Shown here: positions 54,648-62,443 of the stretch, piece after piece
How positions within the stretch are numbered: the stretch's first letter is position 1
Layout: every line of letters begins with the position of its first letter
DNA from: Methylovorus glucosotrophus
Lineage (GTDB): Bacteria > Pseudomonadota > Gammaproteobacteria > Burkholderiales > Methylophilaceae
Assembly (NCBI RefSeq): GCF_009858335.1
Contig: NZ_VMSE01000002.1
Span: forward strand, 1 to 64,000
Direction of reading: 5' to 3'
Length of the DNA: 64,000 nucleotides
Translations under genes and position numbers: made by a program
The notes under the pieces: generated by a model
The model's database searches: none
What the model saw: only the letters and a program-made list of their open reading frames with translations
What the model was told of the DNA's origin: nothing

Positions 54648-55751
54648 ATGAAAGTGAATGTGGTGTATCGCCTGGCGATACTGGCAGCAAGTGTGGCGGC
54701 ATTCTGGGCGTTTGTCGCCCAGCAGGCCGTGGCAGAAGAAGCACCGAAGGTGGTGCGCATTGCCGTGGTGGCTTATAACCTGGCAGGCAAGACGTCCTAC
54801 ATGGGCGTGGATGCGGTCAACAATGAAGGCGGCCTTGAACAAAGCCTGGCCAAAAAAGGCATCAAACTGGAGTGGGTGCCAGCCTCGCACTCCGGGGTCG
54901 GTCCTATCATCAATGAAGCCTTTGCCAACGGCACCATTGATTTTGCCGCCTATGGCGATTTGCCACCGATTATCCTCAATGCGGCCAAGCCGGTTGTTCA
55001 ACTGGTGGCGCCCTGGGGCAGCAATGGCAACTCCTATCTGGTGGTGCCTGCCAACTCCACGGCCAAGAGCATTCTTGATCTCAAGGGCAAACGCATTGCC
55101 TTGCATCGTGGCCGCCCATGGGAAGCCACCTTTGCCAGCCTTGCCGCTTCGCAAGGGCTGACCCTCAAGGATTTCAAGATTGTGAACGTCAATCCGCAAG
55201 TCGGCGCCGCTGCGCTTGCCAGCGGTACGGTAGATGGCTTTTTCAGCCTGAATGATGCCTACAACCTGCAGGATAAGGGCGTCGGTCGCATTATCTGGTC
55301 CACCAAGACCTCGCTCACGGATCAGAAGCTGCGTGGCGGTATCTGGGCGACCAACGATTTTGTGAACAAATACCCGGAAATTACCCAGCTGGTGGTGAAT
55401 GCTTATGTCAAAACCAGCTATTGGGCATCGCAGGAAGCCAATCGCGATAAATACATCAAGGACTACCTGAGCCAGGTGCAGCCGGAGTCGGTGGTTCGCC
55501 GAGATTACGAAAGCGATGCCGTGCCATGGAAAGATCGCTGGTCGCCCGTGTATGACGGCGTTCTCACCGCCCATTATCAACGCCTGGCTGCCTACGCCAA
55601 AAGCTCGGGCTTGATCCGCAATGATGTCAGTGTCCAGCAACTGCTGAACCCGCGTTTTGTGAATCAGGCACTCAAGGATCTGGGGATAGAGCACTATTGG
55701 GTGGCGCGCTCTGCGCCGCCTCCGGTGAATGTGGCTCAAGCCAGGAACTAG
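54648..55751 (+). CDS. SsuA-like sulfonate-binding periplasmic protein
   Basis: The 367-residue precursor has a Sec signal peptide ending near AFVAQQAVAEE. The mature part follows the NMT1/SsuA type: GIKLEWVPASHSGVGPIINE, FAAYGDLPPIILNAAKP and DLKGKRIALHRGRPWE. It captures an aliphatic sulfonate or related organosulfur compound for the SsuBC-like transporter downstream. AAGGAG precedes the ATG. A strong terminator follows, so this is the last gene of the first transcript. Confidence 0.87.
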   Translation: MKVNVVYRLAILAASVAAFWAFVAQQAVAEEAPKVVRIAVVAYNLAGKTSYMGVDAVNNEGGLEQSLAKKGIKLEWVPASHSGVGPIINEAFANGTIDFAAYGDLPPIILNAAKPVVQLVAPWGSNGNSYLVVPANSTAKSILDLKGKRIALHRGRPWEATFASLAASQGLTLKDFKIVNVNPQVGAAALASGTVDGFFSLNDAYNLQDKGVGRIIWSTKTSLTDQKLRGGIWATNDFVNKYPEITQLVVNAYVKTSYWASQEANRDKYIKDYLSQVQPESVVRRDYESDAVPWKDRWSPVYDGVLTAHYQRLAAYAKSSGLIRNDVSVQQLLNPRFVNQALKDLGIEHYWVARSAPPPVNVAQARN

Positions 55752-55755
55752 CAAG

Positions 55756-55779
55756 AAGCCGTCGCAAGACGGCTTTTTT
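55756..55779 (+). terminator. Terminator of first organosulfur transcript
   Basis: AAGCCGTC-GCAA-GACGGCTT is followed by TTTT. The 8-bp stem with a GCAA tetraloop lies 5 bases after the SsuA-like stop codon. Confidence 0.9.
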
Positions 55780-55817
55780 CATGGCTGTTGCAGGGGAAAC
55801 AAAAGCCGCCGTATTTG

Positions 55818-55835
55818 CTGTTGCCTGAGCAACAG
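55818..55835 (+). promoter_or_regulatory. Candidate enhancer (UAS2)
   Basis: CTGTTGC-CTGA-GCAACAG is a perfect dyad with 7-bp arms. Its first ten bases, CTGTTGCCTG, repeat the motif of UAS1 exactly. It lies about 80 bases before the -24 element of the second sigma54 promoter. Confidence 0.65.
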
Positions 55836-55906
55836 TTGATTTTTTTATGGGATGGGTGGTTTTTTTAAATAGCTGAAAATAAACAATAAAAAATACATAC
55901 CCATGG

Positions 55907-55923
55907 CTGGCATATGCCTTGCA
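55907..55923 (+). promoter_or_regulatory. sigma54 promoter 2 (-24/-12)
   Basis: CTGGCATATGCCTTGCA keeps TGGCA, the GG-N10-GC spacing and TTGCA, close to the consensus. The start would be near 55934, about 95 bases before the ATPase ATG. It drives the ATPase-TonB-ExbBD-permease operon. Confidence 0.85.
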
Positions 55924-56028
55924 TAGTCATATAGACATTCATGCTCATGCTGTTTTGGAATAAACAGTCATGGGTAAACAGACATTAGGTCGCAATACGA
56001 TGCGGCATTGAAAAAGAGGTTGGCAGGC

Positions 56029-56844
56029 ATGGCAGTGACAAGGGCAGTAATCGATTTCAGGCGGAGTGAAGAGCCAAAAGATGAGGCAGAGCAGCAGCCT
56101 GCGTCGTATGCGCTACAGCTGGATCATGTATCCAAAAGCTACCTCCTGCATGGCGAGCCGCTCAAGGTGCTGGATGATATCCAGCTGGATATCCGTTCTG
56201 GCGAGTTTGTCTCCATCGTCGGCGCCAGTGGTTGCGGCAAATCCACGCTGCTGCGCCTGATTACCGGCCTGGATGCGCAGTACCAGGGCAATATCGTGTA
56301 TCAGGGCCAGCGTATCTCCGGTACGTCGCTCGATCGCAGCATTGTGTTTCAGGAGCATCGCCTGTTCCCCTGGCTGACCGTGGAAGAAAACATTCTGCTG
56401 GCGTTTTCGGCGACCAATGTTTCGCAGGAAGAGCGCCATGCCCGCGTCAAGGCGCAGATTGCCACCGTGGGGCTGACCGGCTTCGAGAAAGCCTATCCCC
56501 ACCAGATTTCAGGCGGCATGTCACAACGTGTTGCCATCGCCCGCGCGTTGGTGTTGCGGCCCCAGCTCTTGTTGCTAGATGAGCCATTTGGCGCGCTGGA
56601 CGTGCTGACCCGCATGAAGCTGCAACACGAACTGCAGCGCCTGTGGGAGCAAGAAGGATTAACTACGGTGCTGGTCACCCATGATGTGGAAGAAGCCGTG
56701 TTCCTGGGCGACCGCATTGTGGTGATGACATCACACCCTGGCCGTATAAAACGCATTGTCCCGGTGAAGCTGCCACGTCCGCGCATACGCTCGGCGAGCG
56801 AGTTTCAACGCATACGCGATGATGTATTGAGCGATTTTATTTGA
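56029..56844 (+). CDS. SsuB-like ABC transporter ATPase
   Basis: 271-residue ATP-binding subunit of an importer of the sulfonate/nitrate/taurine group. It has Walker A GASGCGKSTLLRL, Q-loop FQEHRLFPWL, signature ISGGMSQRVAIARAL, Walker B LLLLDEPFGALD, and switch VTHDVEEAV. About 30 residues precede the usual SsuB start. The ATG at MAVTRAVIDF is preferred to a TTG seven codons earlier. It pairs with the two permeases downstream, although TonB genes are inserted between them. Confidence 0.9.
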   Translation: MAVTRAVIDFRRSEEPKDEAEQQPASYALQLDHVSKSYLLHGEPLKVLDDIQLDIRSGEFVSIVGASGCGKSTLLRLITGLDAQYQGNIVYQGQRISGTSLDRSIVFQEHRLFPWLTVEENILLAFSATNVSQEERHARVKAQIATVGLTGFEKAYPHQISGGMSQRVAIARALVLRPQLLLLDEPFGALDVLTRMKLQHELQRLWEQEGLTTVLVTHDVEEAVFLGDRIVVMTSHPGRIKRIVPVKLPRPRIRSASEFQRIRDDVLSDFI

Positions 56845-56883
56845 TGCGCAATCCACCCATTACTTATCGAAAGGAGAAAGGTC

Positions 56884-57735
56884 ATGTCTAGTCTTTCGAA
56901 TTCTCAGCCGAGTTACCCGTCAGGTTACACAAAGCTCGGCGCGTTGCCGGACATAGAAGAAAATTTATCGGTTCTTAAAGACGCTGTGGCGCGTGCCGTC
57001 TCGGATGGCGGCGAGCGTTTCGGGCTCTACCGCAATCGTGCCCTGGAGCAGCTGGAAAGCTCAAGCAAGTGGATGACACAACGCAACAGCGGCATCGTGG
57101 CGCTGGTGGTGATTGCGCACATTGTCGGTATTTCGGCCTATCTGGAATCACAACGCGTGCCGCCAAAGCCGCCTGCCCCCAAAGAGGTCGTGATCGAATT
57201 TATCAAGCCAGCGCCCAAGATTGAGCCTGAAAAGAAAATCGAGCCGCCACCTCCGCCACCGCCACCCAAGGTCGAGCGCAAACCGCAGCCCGCCAAGCCA
57301 GTTCAGGCATTGAAGACGGCGCCTGCTGAGCCGGATATCAAACCCAGCGACATGACCGTGCAGGAAAACACCACGGTGCAGCATACACCTGAGCCTGTGC
57401 AGGCCGTGCCTATGCCACCGCCTGCACCACCCGCGCCCAAGGAAGAGCCACTGACCGAGGCCGTGGGCTATGCCGGTTATCTGAACAATCCGCCACCTGA
57501 GTATCCCGCGTTTGCCCAGCGTCAAGGCTGGGAGGGCAAGGTCATTCTGCGTGTGCGCGTATTGGCAAGCGGCAAGCCGGGTGCTGTGGAGGTGAAGCAA
57601 TCCAGCGGTCGCAAGACACTGGATGAAGCGGCCCTCGAAGTCGTCAAAAACTGGGTATTTGCCCCCGCCAAGCGCGGTAGCACCCCGGTGGATGGTTGGG
57701 CCACCGTGCCTATCGAATTCCGGCTGGCCAAGTAA
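56884..57735 (+). CDS. tonB: TonB energy-transducing protein
   Basis: TonB transmits proton-motive force from ExbB-ExbD to outer-membrane receptors. The 283 residues have an unusually long cytoplasmic N-terminus (about 68 residues), a membrane helix near 70-86, and a Pro/Lys/Glu-rich periplasmic spacer. The C-terminal TonB domain (from about 205) has NPPPEYPAFAQRQGWEGKV and the ending VDGWATVPIEFRL. AAGGAG precedes the ATG. Its place inside a sulfonate-type ABC operon suggests service to a specific outer-membrane organosulfur receptor, which is not in the window. Confidence 0.93.
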   Translation: MSSLSNSQPSYPSGYTKLGALPDIEENLSVLKDAVARAVSDGGERFGLYRNRALEQLESSSKWMTQRNSGIVALVVIAHIVGISAYLESQRVPPKPPAPKEVVIEFIKPAPKIEPEKKIEPPPPPPPPKVERKPQPAKPVQALKTAPAEPDIKPSDMTVQENTTVQHTPEPVQAVPMPPPAPPAPKEEPLTEAVGYAGYLNNPPPEYPAFAQRQGWEGKVILRVRVLASGKPGAVEVKQSSGRKTLDEAALEVVKNWVFAPAKRGSTPVDGWATVPIEFRLAK

Positions 57736-57803
57736 GTTGGTCGCCAGGTTACGCATTTATTAAATATCGCTAAATTAAATATTGTTAAGTTAAGGAAATC
57801 ATT

Positions 57804-58514
57804 ATGGCAATCAGTTCATCAACCTCCCTCATCGTCGATAGTGTGCTTTGGACACTGGTCGCATTTTCTGTGGTCACTTGGACGCTGCTGGCGGTGAAAG
57901 GCGTACAGAATTTCCGCGCCGGCTATCAGAACAAACGTTACAAGAAGGCATTCTGGGCGGCGCCGGATTTACTCTCCGCGGCGGAAATCAACGACTTCAA
58001 AGGCCCAGCTGCCCGCGTGGCACAGGCAGGTTTCAATGCCCTGCGCGATGCCGATACCCCAAGGCAGCATGACCTGGAGCACAGCGGCGAGCGTCAGGAC
58101 TTGCTGGAGCGGTCCTTGCGCCAGCAGATCCTGAAAGAGCGTCGCAGCCTGGAAAGCGGTCTGGCCATCCTCGCCAGCATTGGCAGCACCTCACCGTTCG
58201 TCGGCCTGTTTGGCACGGTGTGGGGCATCATGCACGCGCTGACCGATATCGGTCGTCTTGGCACCGCCAGCCTGGAAGTGGTGGCCGGCCCTATCGGTGA
58301 AGCACTGGTTGCTACGGGCCTGGGTATTGCGGTCGCCGTGCCTGCCGTGCTGGCCTATAACTTCTTTACCCGCCGCCTGAAGCTTGCAAGTGGCGATCTG
58401 GATGATTTCGCCGCTGACCTCATCAACCTGTCACGCAAGGTATCGTTCCGCAACAGCAACAAGCCCGACGTGGCATCGTCCGTGGTCAATATCAAGAAAG
58501 AGGCATTCGCATAA
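57804..58514 (+). CDS. exbB: ExbB (MotA/TolQ/ExbB family) proton channel protein
   Basis: 236-residue inner-membrane protein with three transmembrane helices. The N-terminal helix is VLWTLVAFSVVTWTLLAVKG. The paired helices contain STSPFVGLFGTVWGIM and EALVATGLGIAVAVPAVLAY, the pore-lining segments of the family. It forms the pentameric motor with ExbD that energises TonB. AAGGA precedes the ATG. The stop overlaps the exbD start (TAATG). Confidence 0.93.
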   Translation: MAISSSTSLIVDSVLWTLVAFSVVTWTLLAVKGVQNFRAGYQNKRYKKAFWAAPDLLSAAEINDFKGPAARVAQAGFNALRDADTPRQHDLEHSGERQDLLERSLRQQILKERRSLESGLAILASIGSTSPFVGLFGTVWGIMHALTDIGRLGTASLEVVAGPIGEALVATGLGIAVAVPAVLAYNFFTRRLKLASGDLDDFAADLINLSRKVSFRNSNKPDVASSVVNIKKEAFA

Positions 58515-58921
58515 TGGCATTCTCTACAAGTAACGACGCCGATGAGGTATTGAGCGAAATCAACATCACACCGCTGGTGGATGTGATGCTGGTGTTGCTG
58601 GTGGCTTTTATCGTCACCATTCCCGTGCTGAATAACGCGATTACGGTCAATCTGCCGAAAACCGCGCCGACCCAGCCTGCCGAGCAGAAAAAAGCCGTGA
58701 GCCTGAGTGTGGATGCCCAGGGCAAGGTGTTTATCGACAAGCGCGAGCTGGCGGTGGCTGATGTCGAGCGCGAGCTGAAAGCATTGCACGCTGCCGACCC
58801 AGACCTGAGCTTGCACCTGAGCTCGGACGAGTCGGTGAATTACGGCACGGTGGCCAAGGTCATGGCCGCGATTGAGCGGGCAGGCATTACCCGGCTTGCT
58901 GTATTAACCAACGCAGAATAG
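58514..58921 (+). CDS. exbD: ExbD (TolR/ExbD family) protein
   Basis: 135 residues. A short cytoplasmic start ends in EINITPLVDVMLVLLVAFIV, where the Asp in PLVDVML is the essential proton-carrying residue of the single membrane helix. A periplasmic domain follows. It completes the TonB-ExbB-ExbD motor encoded in this operon. Size and motif are standard. Confidence 0.93.
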   Translation: MAFSTSNDADEVLSEINITPLVDVMLVLLVAFIVTIPVLNNAITVNLPKTAPTQPAEQKKAVSLSVDAQGKVFIDKRELAVADVERELKALHAADPDLSLHLSSDESVNYGTVAKVMAAIERAGITRLAVLTNAE

Positions 58922-58934
58922 CGGGCGCAGGCAG

Positions 58935-59741
58935 ATGAGTATCGGTATTCGGGCCGCCATTGGCCTTAATCGTGTGGCCGGGCGCGTGCATTATCGCAAG
59001 CTCAAGCTGGCAGCGTTTGTATCGCCCGTCCTGCTGGTGCTGCTATGGGGCTGGGTCAGTCACCTGCAGCTCATTTCCCCGCAGCTGCTGGCATCGCCAC
59101 TGGAAGTCGCCAGTACCTTTCAGGAGCTGCTGGCATCCGGTGAGTTGCAGGAGCATCTCAGCAAAAGCCTGTCGCGGTTGGCTTTTGGTTACAGCCTGGG
59201 GGCATCGGCCGGGCTGCTGTTTGGCATCCTGATGGCCTTGTCCAAAAACGTGGGGGCGCTGTGCGCTCCGCTGTTTCATGGCATACGCCAGATTCCCACC
59301 ATCGCGCTGATCCCGATTTTCATCCTGCTGCTAGGGGTGGATGAAAGCTTCAAGATTGCCATTGTCATCAAGGCCTCGTTCTTCACGGTGGCACTGGCTG
59401 CCTATGAAGCTACCCGTGGTGTCTCTGTTAACTACCTGGAAGTGGCGCGGGTATACAAGCTGCCCTGGACCACACTCTATGGCAAAGTCATTATCCCGGC
59501 GATTTTCCCGCCGGTGCTGACGGGGTTGCGCATTGCGTTTGCCCGCTCATGGACCGTGCTGGTGGCGGCCGAGCTGCTGGTGGCGGATAGTGGCCTTGGG
59601 CAGATGATGCAGATGGGGCGCGATATGTTCCGCCTGGATATTGTGCTGGTCGGCGTCGTGCTGACAGGCGTGATCGGTTTTTGCATAGATCGCAGTTTTA
59701 AATGGGGCGAAGCCCATCTGGTGCGCTGGCGCGTCGCCTGA
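58935..59741 (+). CDS. SsuC-like ABC permease (first)
   Basis: 268-residue membrane permease of the sulfonate/nitrate/taurine group, with about six helices. The coupling motif region is EVARVYKLPWTTLYGKVIIPA, and LLFGILMALSKN and GIRQIPTIALIPIF are typical of SsuC. It should pair with the SsuB-like ATPase. A second permease gene follows at once; the two may form a heterodimer or serve different substrates. Confidence 0.88.
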   Translation: MSIGIRAAIGLNRVAGRVHYRKLKLAAFVSPVLLVLLWGWVSHLQLISPQLLASPLEVASTFQELLASGELQEHLSKSLSRLAFGYSLGASAGLLFGILMALSKNVGALCAPLFHGIRQIPTIALIPIFILLLGVDESFKIAIVIKASFFTVALAAYEATRGVSVNYLEVARVYKLPWTTLYGKVIIPAIFPPVLTGLRIAFARSWTVLVAAELLVADSGLGQMMQMGRDMFRLDIVLVGVVLTGVIGFCIDRSFKWGEAHLVRWRVA

Positions 59742-59754
59742 GGAGTAGGTAGTC

Positions 59755-60549
59755 ATGCGTTCAATTTCTTCTTTGTTTTCCCGGATAGGCCTGGGCCGTC
59801 GCGCGGTCGGCCTTATCCTGCCAATACTGCTGCTCCTGGGCTGGCAATATATGTCCACTCGCGGCGCCTCGTTTGCCTATGCTTTTTCGTCGCTGTCGCA
59901 AATGCAGGAAGCCCTGCGGGAGCTGATCGCCAGTGGTGACCTGCAGGTCAATCTGGCGGCGAGTTTGCAGCGGGCGCTGACCGGGCTCGCCATCGGTGGT
60001 TCGTTTGGCCTGGTGCTGGGGGTTTCCATGGCCAGTTCCCGCATCGTCGATACCTCGGTGGGGCCGCTTTACCATATCCTGCGTCAGGTGCCACTGATGG
60101 GGCTGGTGCCGGTATTCAGCCTGTGGCTGGGCAATGGCGATACCGCCAAGCTGTTTATCGTGTGCCTGTCGGCGTTTTTCCCGCTGGTGCTGGCCACTTA
60201 TGAAAGCCTGCGCCAAGTGGATGGCAAATTTCTAGAAGTGGGTAATGTGCTCAGGTTGAGCCGAGTCCAGCAGTTCCGGCATATCCTGCTGCCCGCTGCT
60301 TTGCCCAATATTTTTACCGGCGTTTCGTTCGCGTTGGCCATGGCATGGCTGTCTACTATCGGCAGCGAGATTCTGTTCAATGCCGGGGCTGGACTGGGCA
60401 ATCTGATGATGAATGCCGAAATGGCCTCGCGCATGGATATCTTGGTGGTCGTGACCATACTGATCGGCGTGGTCGGTTATCTGCTGACTTTTGTGCTGTA
60501 TCGCATCACAGCCCATCTTTTCCGCTGGCGCAAAGTCGCTAACGAGTAA
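59755..60549 (+). CDS. SsuC-like ABC permease (second)
   Basis: 264-residue permease with the same plan as its neighbour: about six helices, the loop EVGNVLRLSRVQQFRHILLPA, GLVLGVSMASSR and ILRQVPLMGLVPVF. GAGGAG stands before the ATG. Sequence differs clearly from the first permease, so this is not a recent duplication. With only one ATPase gene in the operon, a hetero-dimeric transmembrane core is a reasonable inference. Confidence 0.88.
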   Translation: MRSISSLFSRIGLGRRAVGLILPILLLLGWQYMSTRGASFAYAFSSLSQMQEALRELIASGDLQVNLAASLQRALTGLAIGGSFGLVLGVSMASSRIVDTSVGPLYHILRQVPLMGLVPVFSLWLGNGDTAKLFIVCLSAFFPLVLATYESLRQVDGKFLEVGNVLRLSRVQQFRHILLPAALPNIFTGVSFALAMAWLSTIGSEILFNAGAGLGNLMMNAEMASRMDILVVVTILIGVVGYLLTFVLYRITAHLFRWRKVANE

Positions 60550-60589
60550 CAAGCCCTTAACAACAGCACCATAACAACAATAATTCACC

Positions 60590-61621
60590 ATGACACACAC
60601 CACCGAGTTTACCTACACCCGCTCCCCTGTTCCGACGCCATTGGGGTTGGCGATACAACTGGGCCTGCTGGAGCGGGAATTTGCCGGGGATATTGCTCTT
60701 CGTTCCCTGATCGAGTCAGACAAACCCTCTGACCTGGTCTCGCACTTTGACCACCGGCTGCCCAATCTCTTTCGGCAGGGCGGCAATACCCCCGCCATCT
60801 GGGCCAAGGCCAATGGCAGCGACACCCGGGTGATCGGCATCAGCTGGACTGACGAATATCAGGCCATCATCACGCTGCCCGGTTCCGGCATACGCACGGC
60901 GCATGATCTCAAGGACCGCAAGGTTGGTATTCCCATCCACCAGATCGCCAGCGACTACAACCGCGCTGCCGCGCTGCGGGCTTTTTATGTGGCGCTGGAA
61001 CAGGCGGGTCTCGGTCTGCGCGATATTGAAGTGGTTGAGCTGCCCGATTCGGCTTATATCACCGTGAATGATATTGATCGGCCCGGTGGCTGGGGCCATG
61101 CGCGACACGGCTATGTCAACGAGGTGTATGCCCTGGTGCGCGGCGAAGTGGATGCGATTTACGTCAAGGACGTGCGCGGCGCCGAAATCACCCATCTGCT
61201 GGGCGCGCATATTGTGTTCGACCTCGGCTTTCATCCTGACCCGTATATTCGCATCAGCAACTGTGCGCCGCGGCCCCTCACCGTCAATGCCGACACCATT
61301 GCCCAGCATCCGGATGTGGTGGAGCGTTTTTTACGGCAAGTCGTGACTGCCGGCCTGTGGGCAAAAAAGAACCGCGAAGAAAGCCTGCGCCTGATCGGCC
61401 ATGAAACCGGCTGGTCGGAAGCCTGGCTTGATAAAGTACTGGGGCCTGACTTTCACCAGAATCTGGTGATCACGCTGAACCAGCAAGCCATCGACGGCCT
61501 CACCATCGCCAAGCAGTTCCTGCTGGAGCATCACTTCATCGAACAGGATATCGACATCGCTGTCTGGATTGACCCCCTGCCGCTGGAGCGGGCGCATGAC
61601 AATGTACGAAGGATTGCCTGA
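60590..61621 (+). CDS. DszB-like protein with Cys-to-Ser change
   Basis: 343 residues. It aligns with the two other DszB-like proteins of this locus: TYTRS12-PVPTPLGLAIQLGL and LFR62-QGGNTPAIWAK. The DszB nucleophile cysteine is serine here, while Arg and the Gly pair remain. There is no signal peptide, so it is predicted cytoplasmic. It may be an inactive partner, a sensor or binding protein, or an enzyme with other chemistry. No clear Shine-Dalgarno sequence precedes the ATG. Last gene of the second transcript. Confidence 0.72.
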   Translation: MTHTTEFTYTRSPVPTPLGLAIQLGLLEREFAGDIALRSLIESDKPSDLVSHFDHRLPNLFRQGGNTPAIWAKANGSDTRVIGISWTDEYQAIITLPGSGIRTAHDLKDRKVGIPIHQIASDYNRAAALRAFYVALEQAGLGLRDIEVVELPDSAYITVNDIDRPGGWGHARHGYVNEVYALVRGEVDAIYVKDVRGAEITHLLGAHIVFDLGFHPDPYIRISNCAPRPLTVNADTIAQHPDVVERFLRQVVTAGLWAKKNREESLRLIGHETGWSEAWLDKVLGPDFHQNLVITLNQQAIDGLTIAKQFLLEHHFIEQDIDIAVWIDPLPLERAHDNVRRIA

Positions 61622-61640
61622 TGTGCAGAACCTTCGTAAT

Positions 61641-61670
61641 AAAAAAGCCTGCAAATGCAGGCTTTTTTAT
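61641..61670. terminator. Bidirectional terminator
   Basis: AAAAAAGCCTGC-AAAT-GCAGGCTTTTTT gives a 12-bp stem with A/T tails on both sides. It ends the DszB-like gene on the plus strand and the peroxiredoxin gene on the minus strand. Confidence 0.92.
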
Positions 61671-61686
61671 TGGGTAATGGCTTGTA

Positions 61687-62328
61687 TTACTTGTTGGGCT
61701 GTGGTGTCAGGCGCAGATAAGGTCTGACGGTTTTGAAACCTTTGGGGAACTTGGCTTTGAGGATATCCGGATCGGTGAGCGAAGGCACGATCACGACGTC
61801 TTCGCCGTCTTTCCAGTTAGCGGGGGTTGCCACGCTGTGGTATTCGGTCAGTTGCAGCGAATCGATCACGCGCAGGATTTCATCAAAGTTGCGGCCCGTG
61901 CTGGCGGGGTAGGTGATGGTGAGGCGGACCTTTTTGTGCGGGTCGATAACGAATACCGAGCGCACGGTGGTGGTGGCGCTGGCATTGGGGTGGATCAGGT
62001 CGTACAGGGTAGAGACCTTGCGATCGGCGTCGGCCAGGATAGGGAAGTTGACCGTGGTGCCCTGGGTTTCGTTGATGTCCTTGATCCAGCCATGGTGAGA
62101 CGCTACCGGGTCAACGGAAAGCGCGAGCACTTTGACATTGCGCTTTTTGAATTCGTCGGCGAGCTTGGCGGTGGCACCGAGTTCGGTGGTGCACACTGGC
62201 GTGTAATCGGCCGGGTGCGAAAAGAGAATACCCCAGCTGTCGCCCAGCCATTCGTGGAATGAGATGGGGCCGATGCTGGAATCCTGGGTAAAGTCGGGGG
62301 CGGTGTCGCCCAATTTGAGAGAAGCCAT
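61687..62328 (-). CDS. lsfA: 1-Cys peroxiredoxin (Prx6/LsfA-like)
   Basis: 213-residue peroxidase with a single cysteine, C46, in DYTPVCTTEL. The Prx6 features FPILADADRKVSTLYDLIHP and the long C-terminal arm with WKDGEDVVIVP are present. A perfect AAGGAGG before MASLKLGD fixes the start. In Pseudomonas, LsfA of this group is induced by sulfate starvation during sulfonate use. Its place next to desulfinase-like genes fits that role, perhaps handling peroxides from desulfonating oxygenases (inference). Confidence 0.88.
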   Translation of the reverse strand: MASLKLGDTAPDFTQDSSIGPISFHEWLGDSWGILFSHPADYTPVCTTELGATAKLADEFKKRNVKVLALSVDPVASHHGWIKDINETQGTTVNFPILADADRKVSTLYDLIHPNASATTTVRSVFVIDPHKKVRLTITYPASTGRNFDEILRVIDSLQLTEYHSVATPANWKDGEDVVIVPSLTDPDILKAKFPKGFKTVRPYLRLTPQPNK

Positions 62329-62443
62329 GTATACCTCCTTGACGAGAATAGCCCACACCGGCCATCAGGCCAGCGCGGGCTAGTGAATGGAACGAATTAA
62401 TGACAGTAATTCGATCTGGTACCGCGATCAAGCTGAGCCGTGA

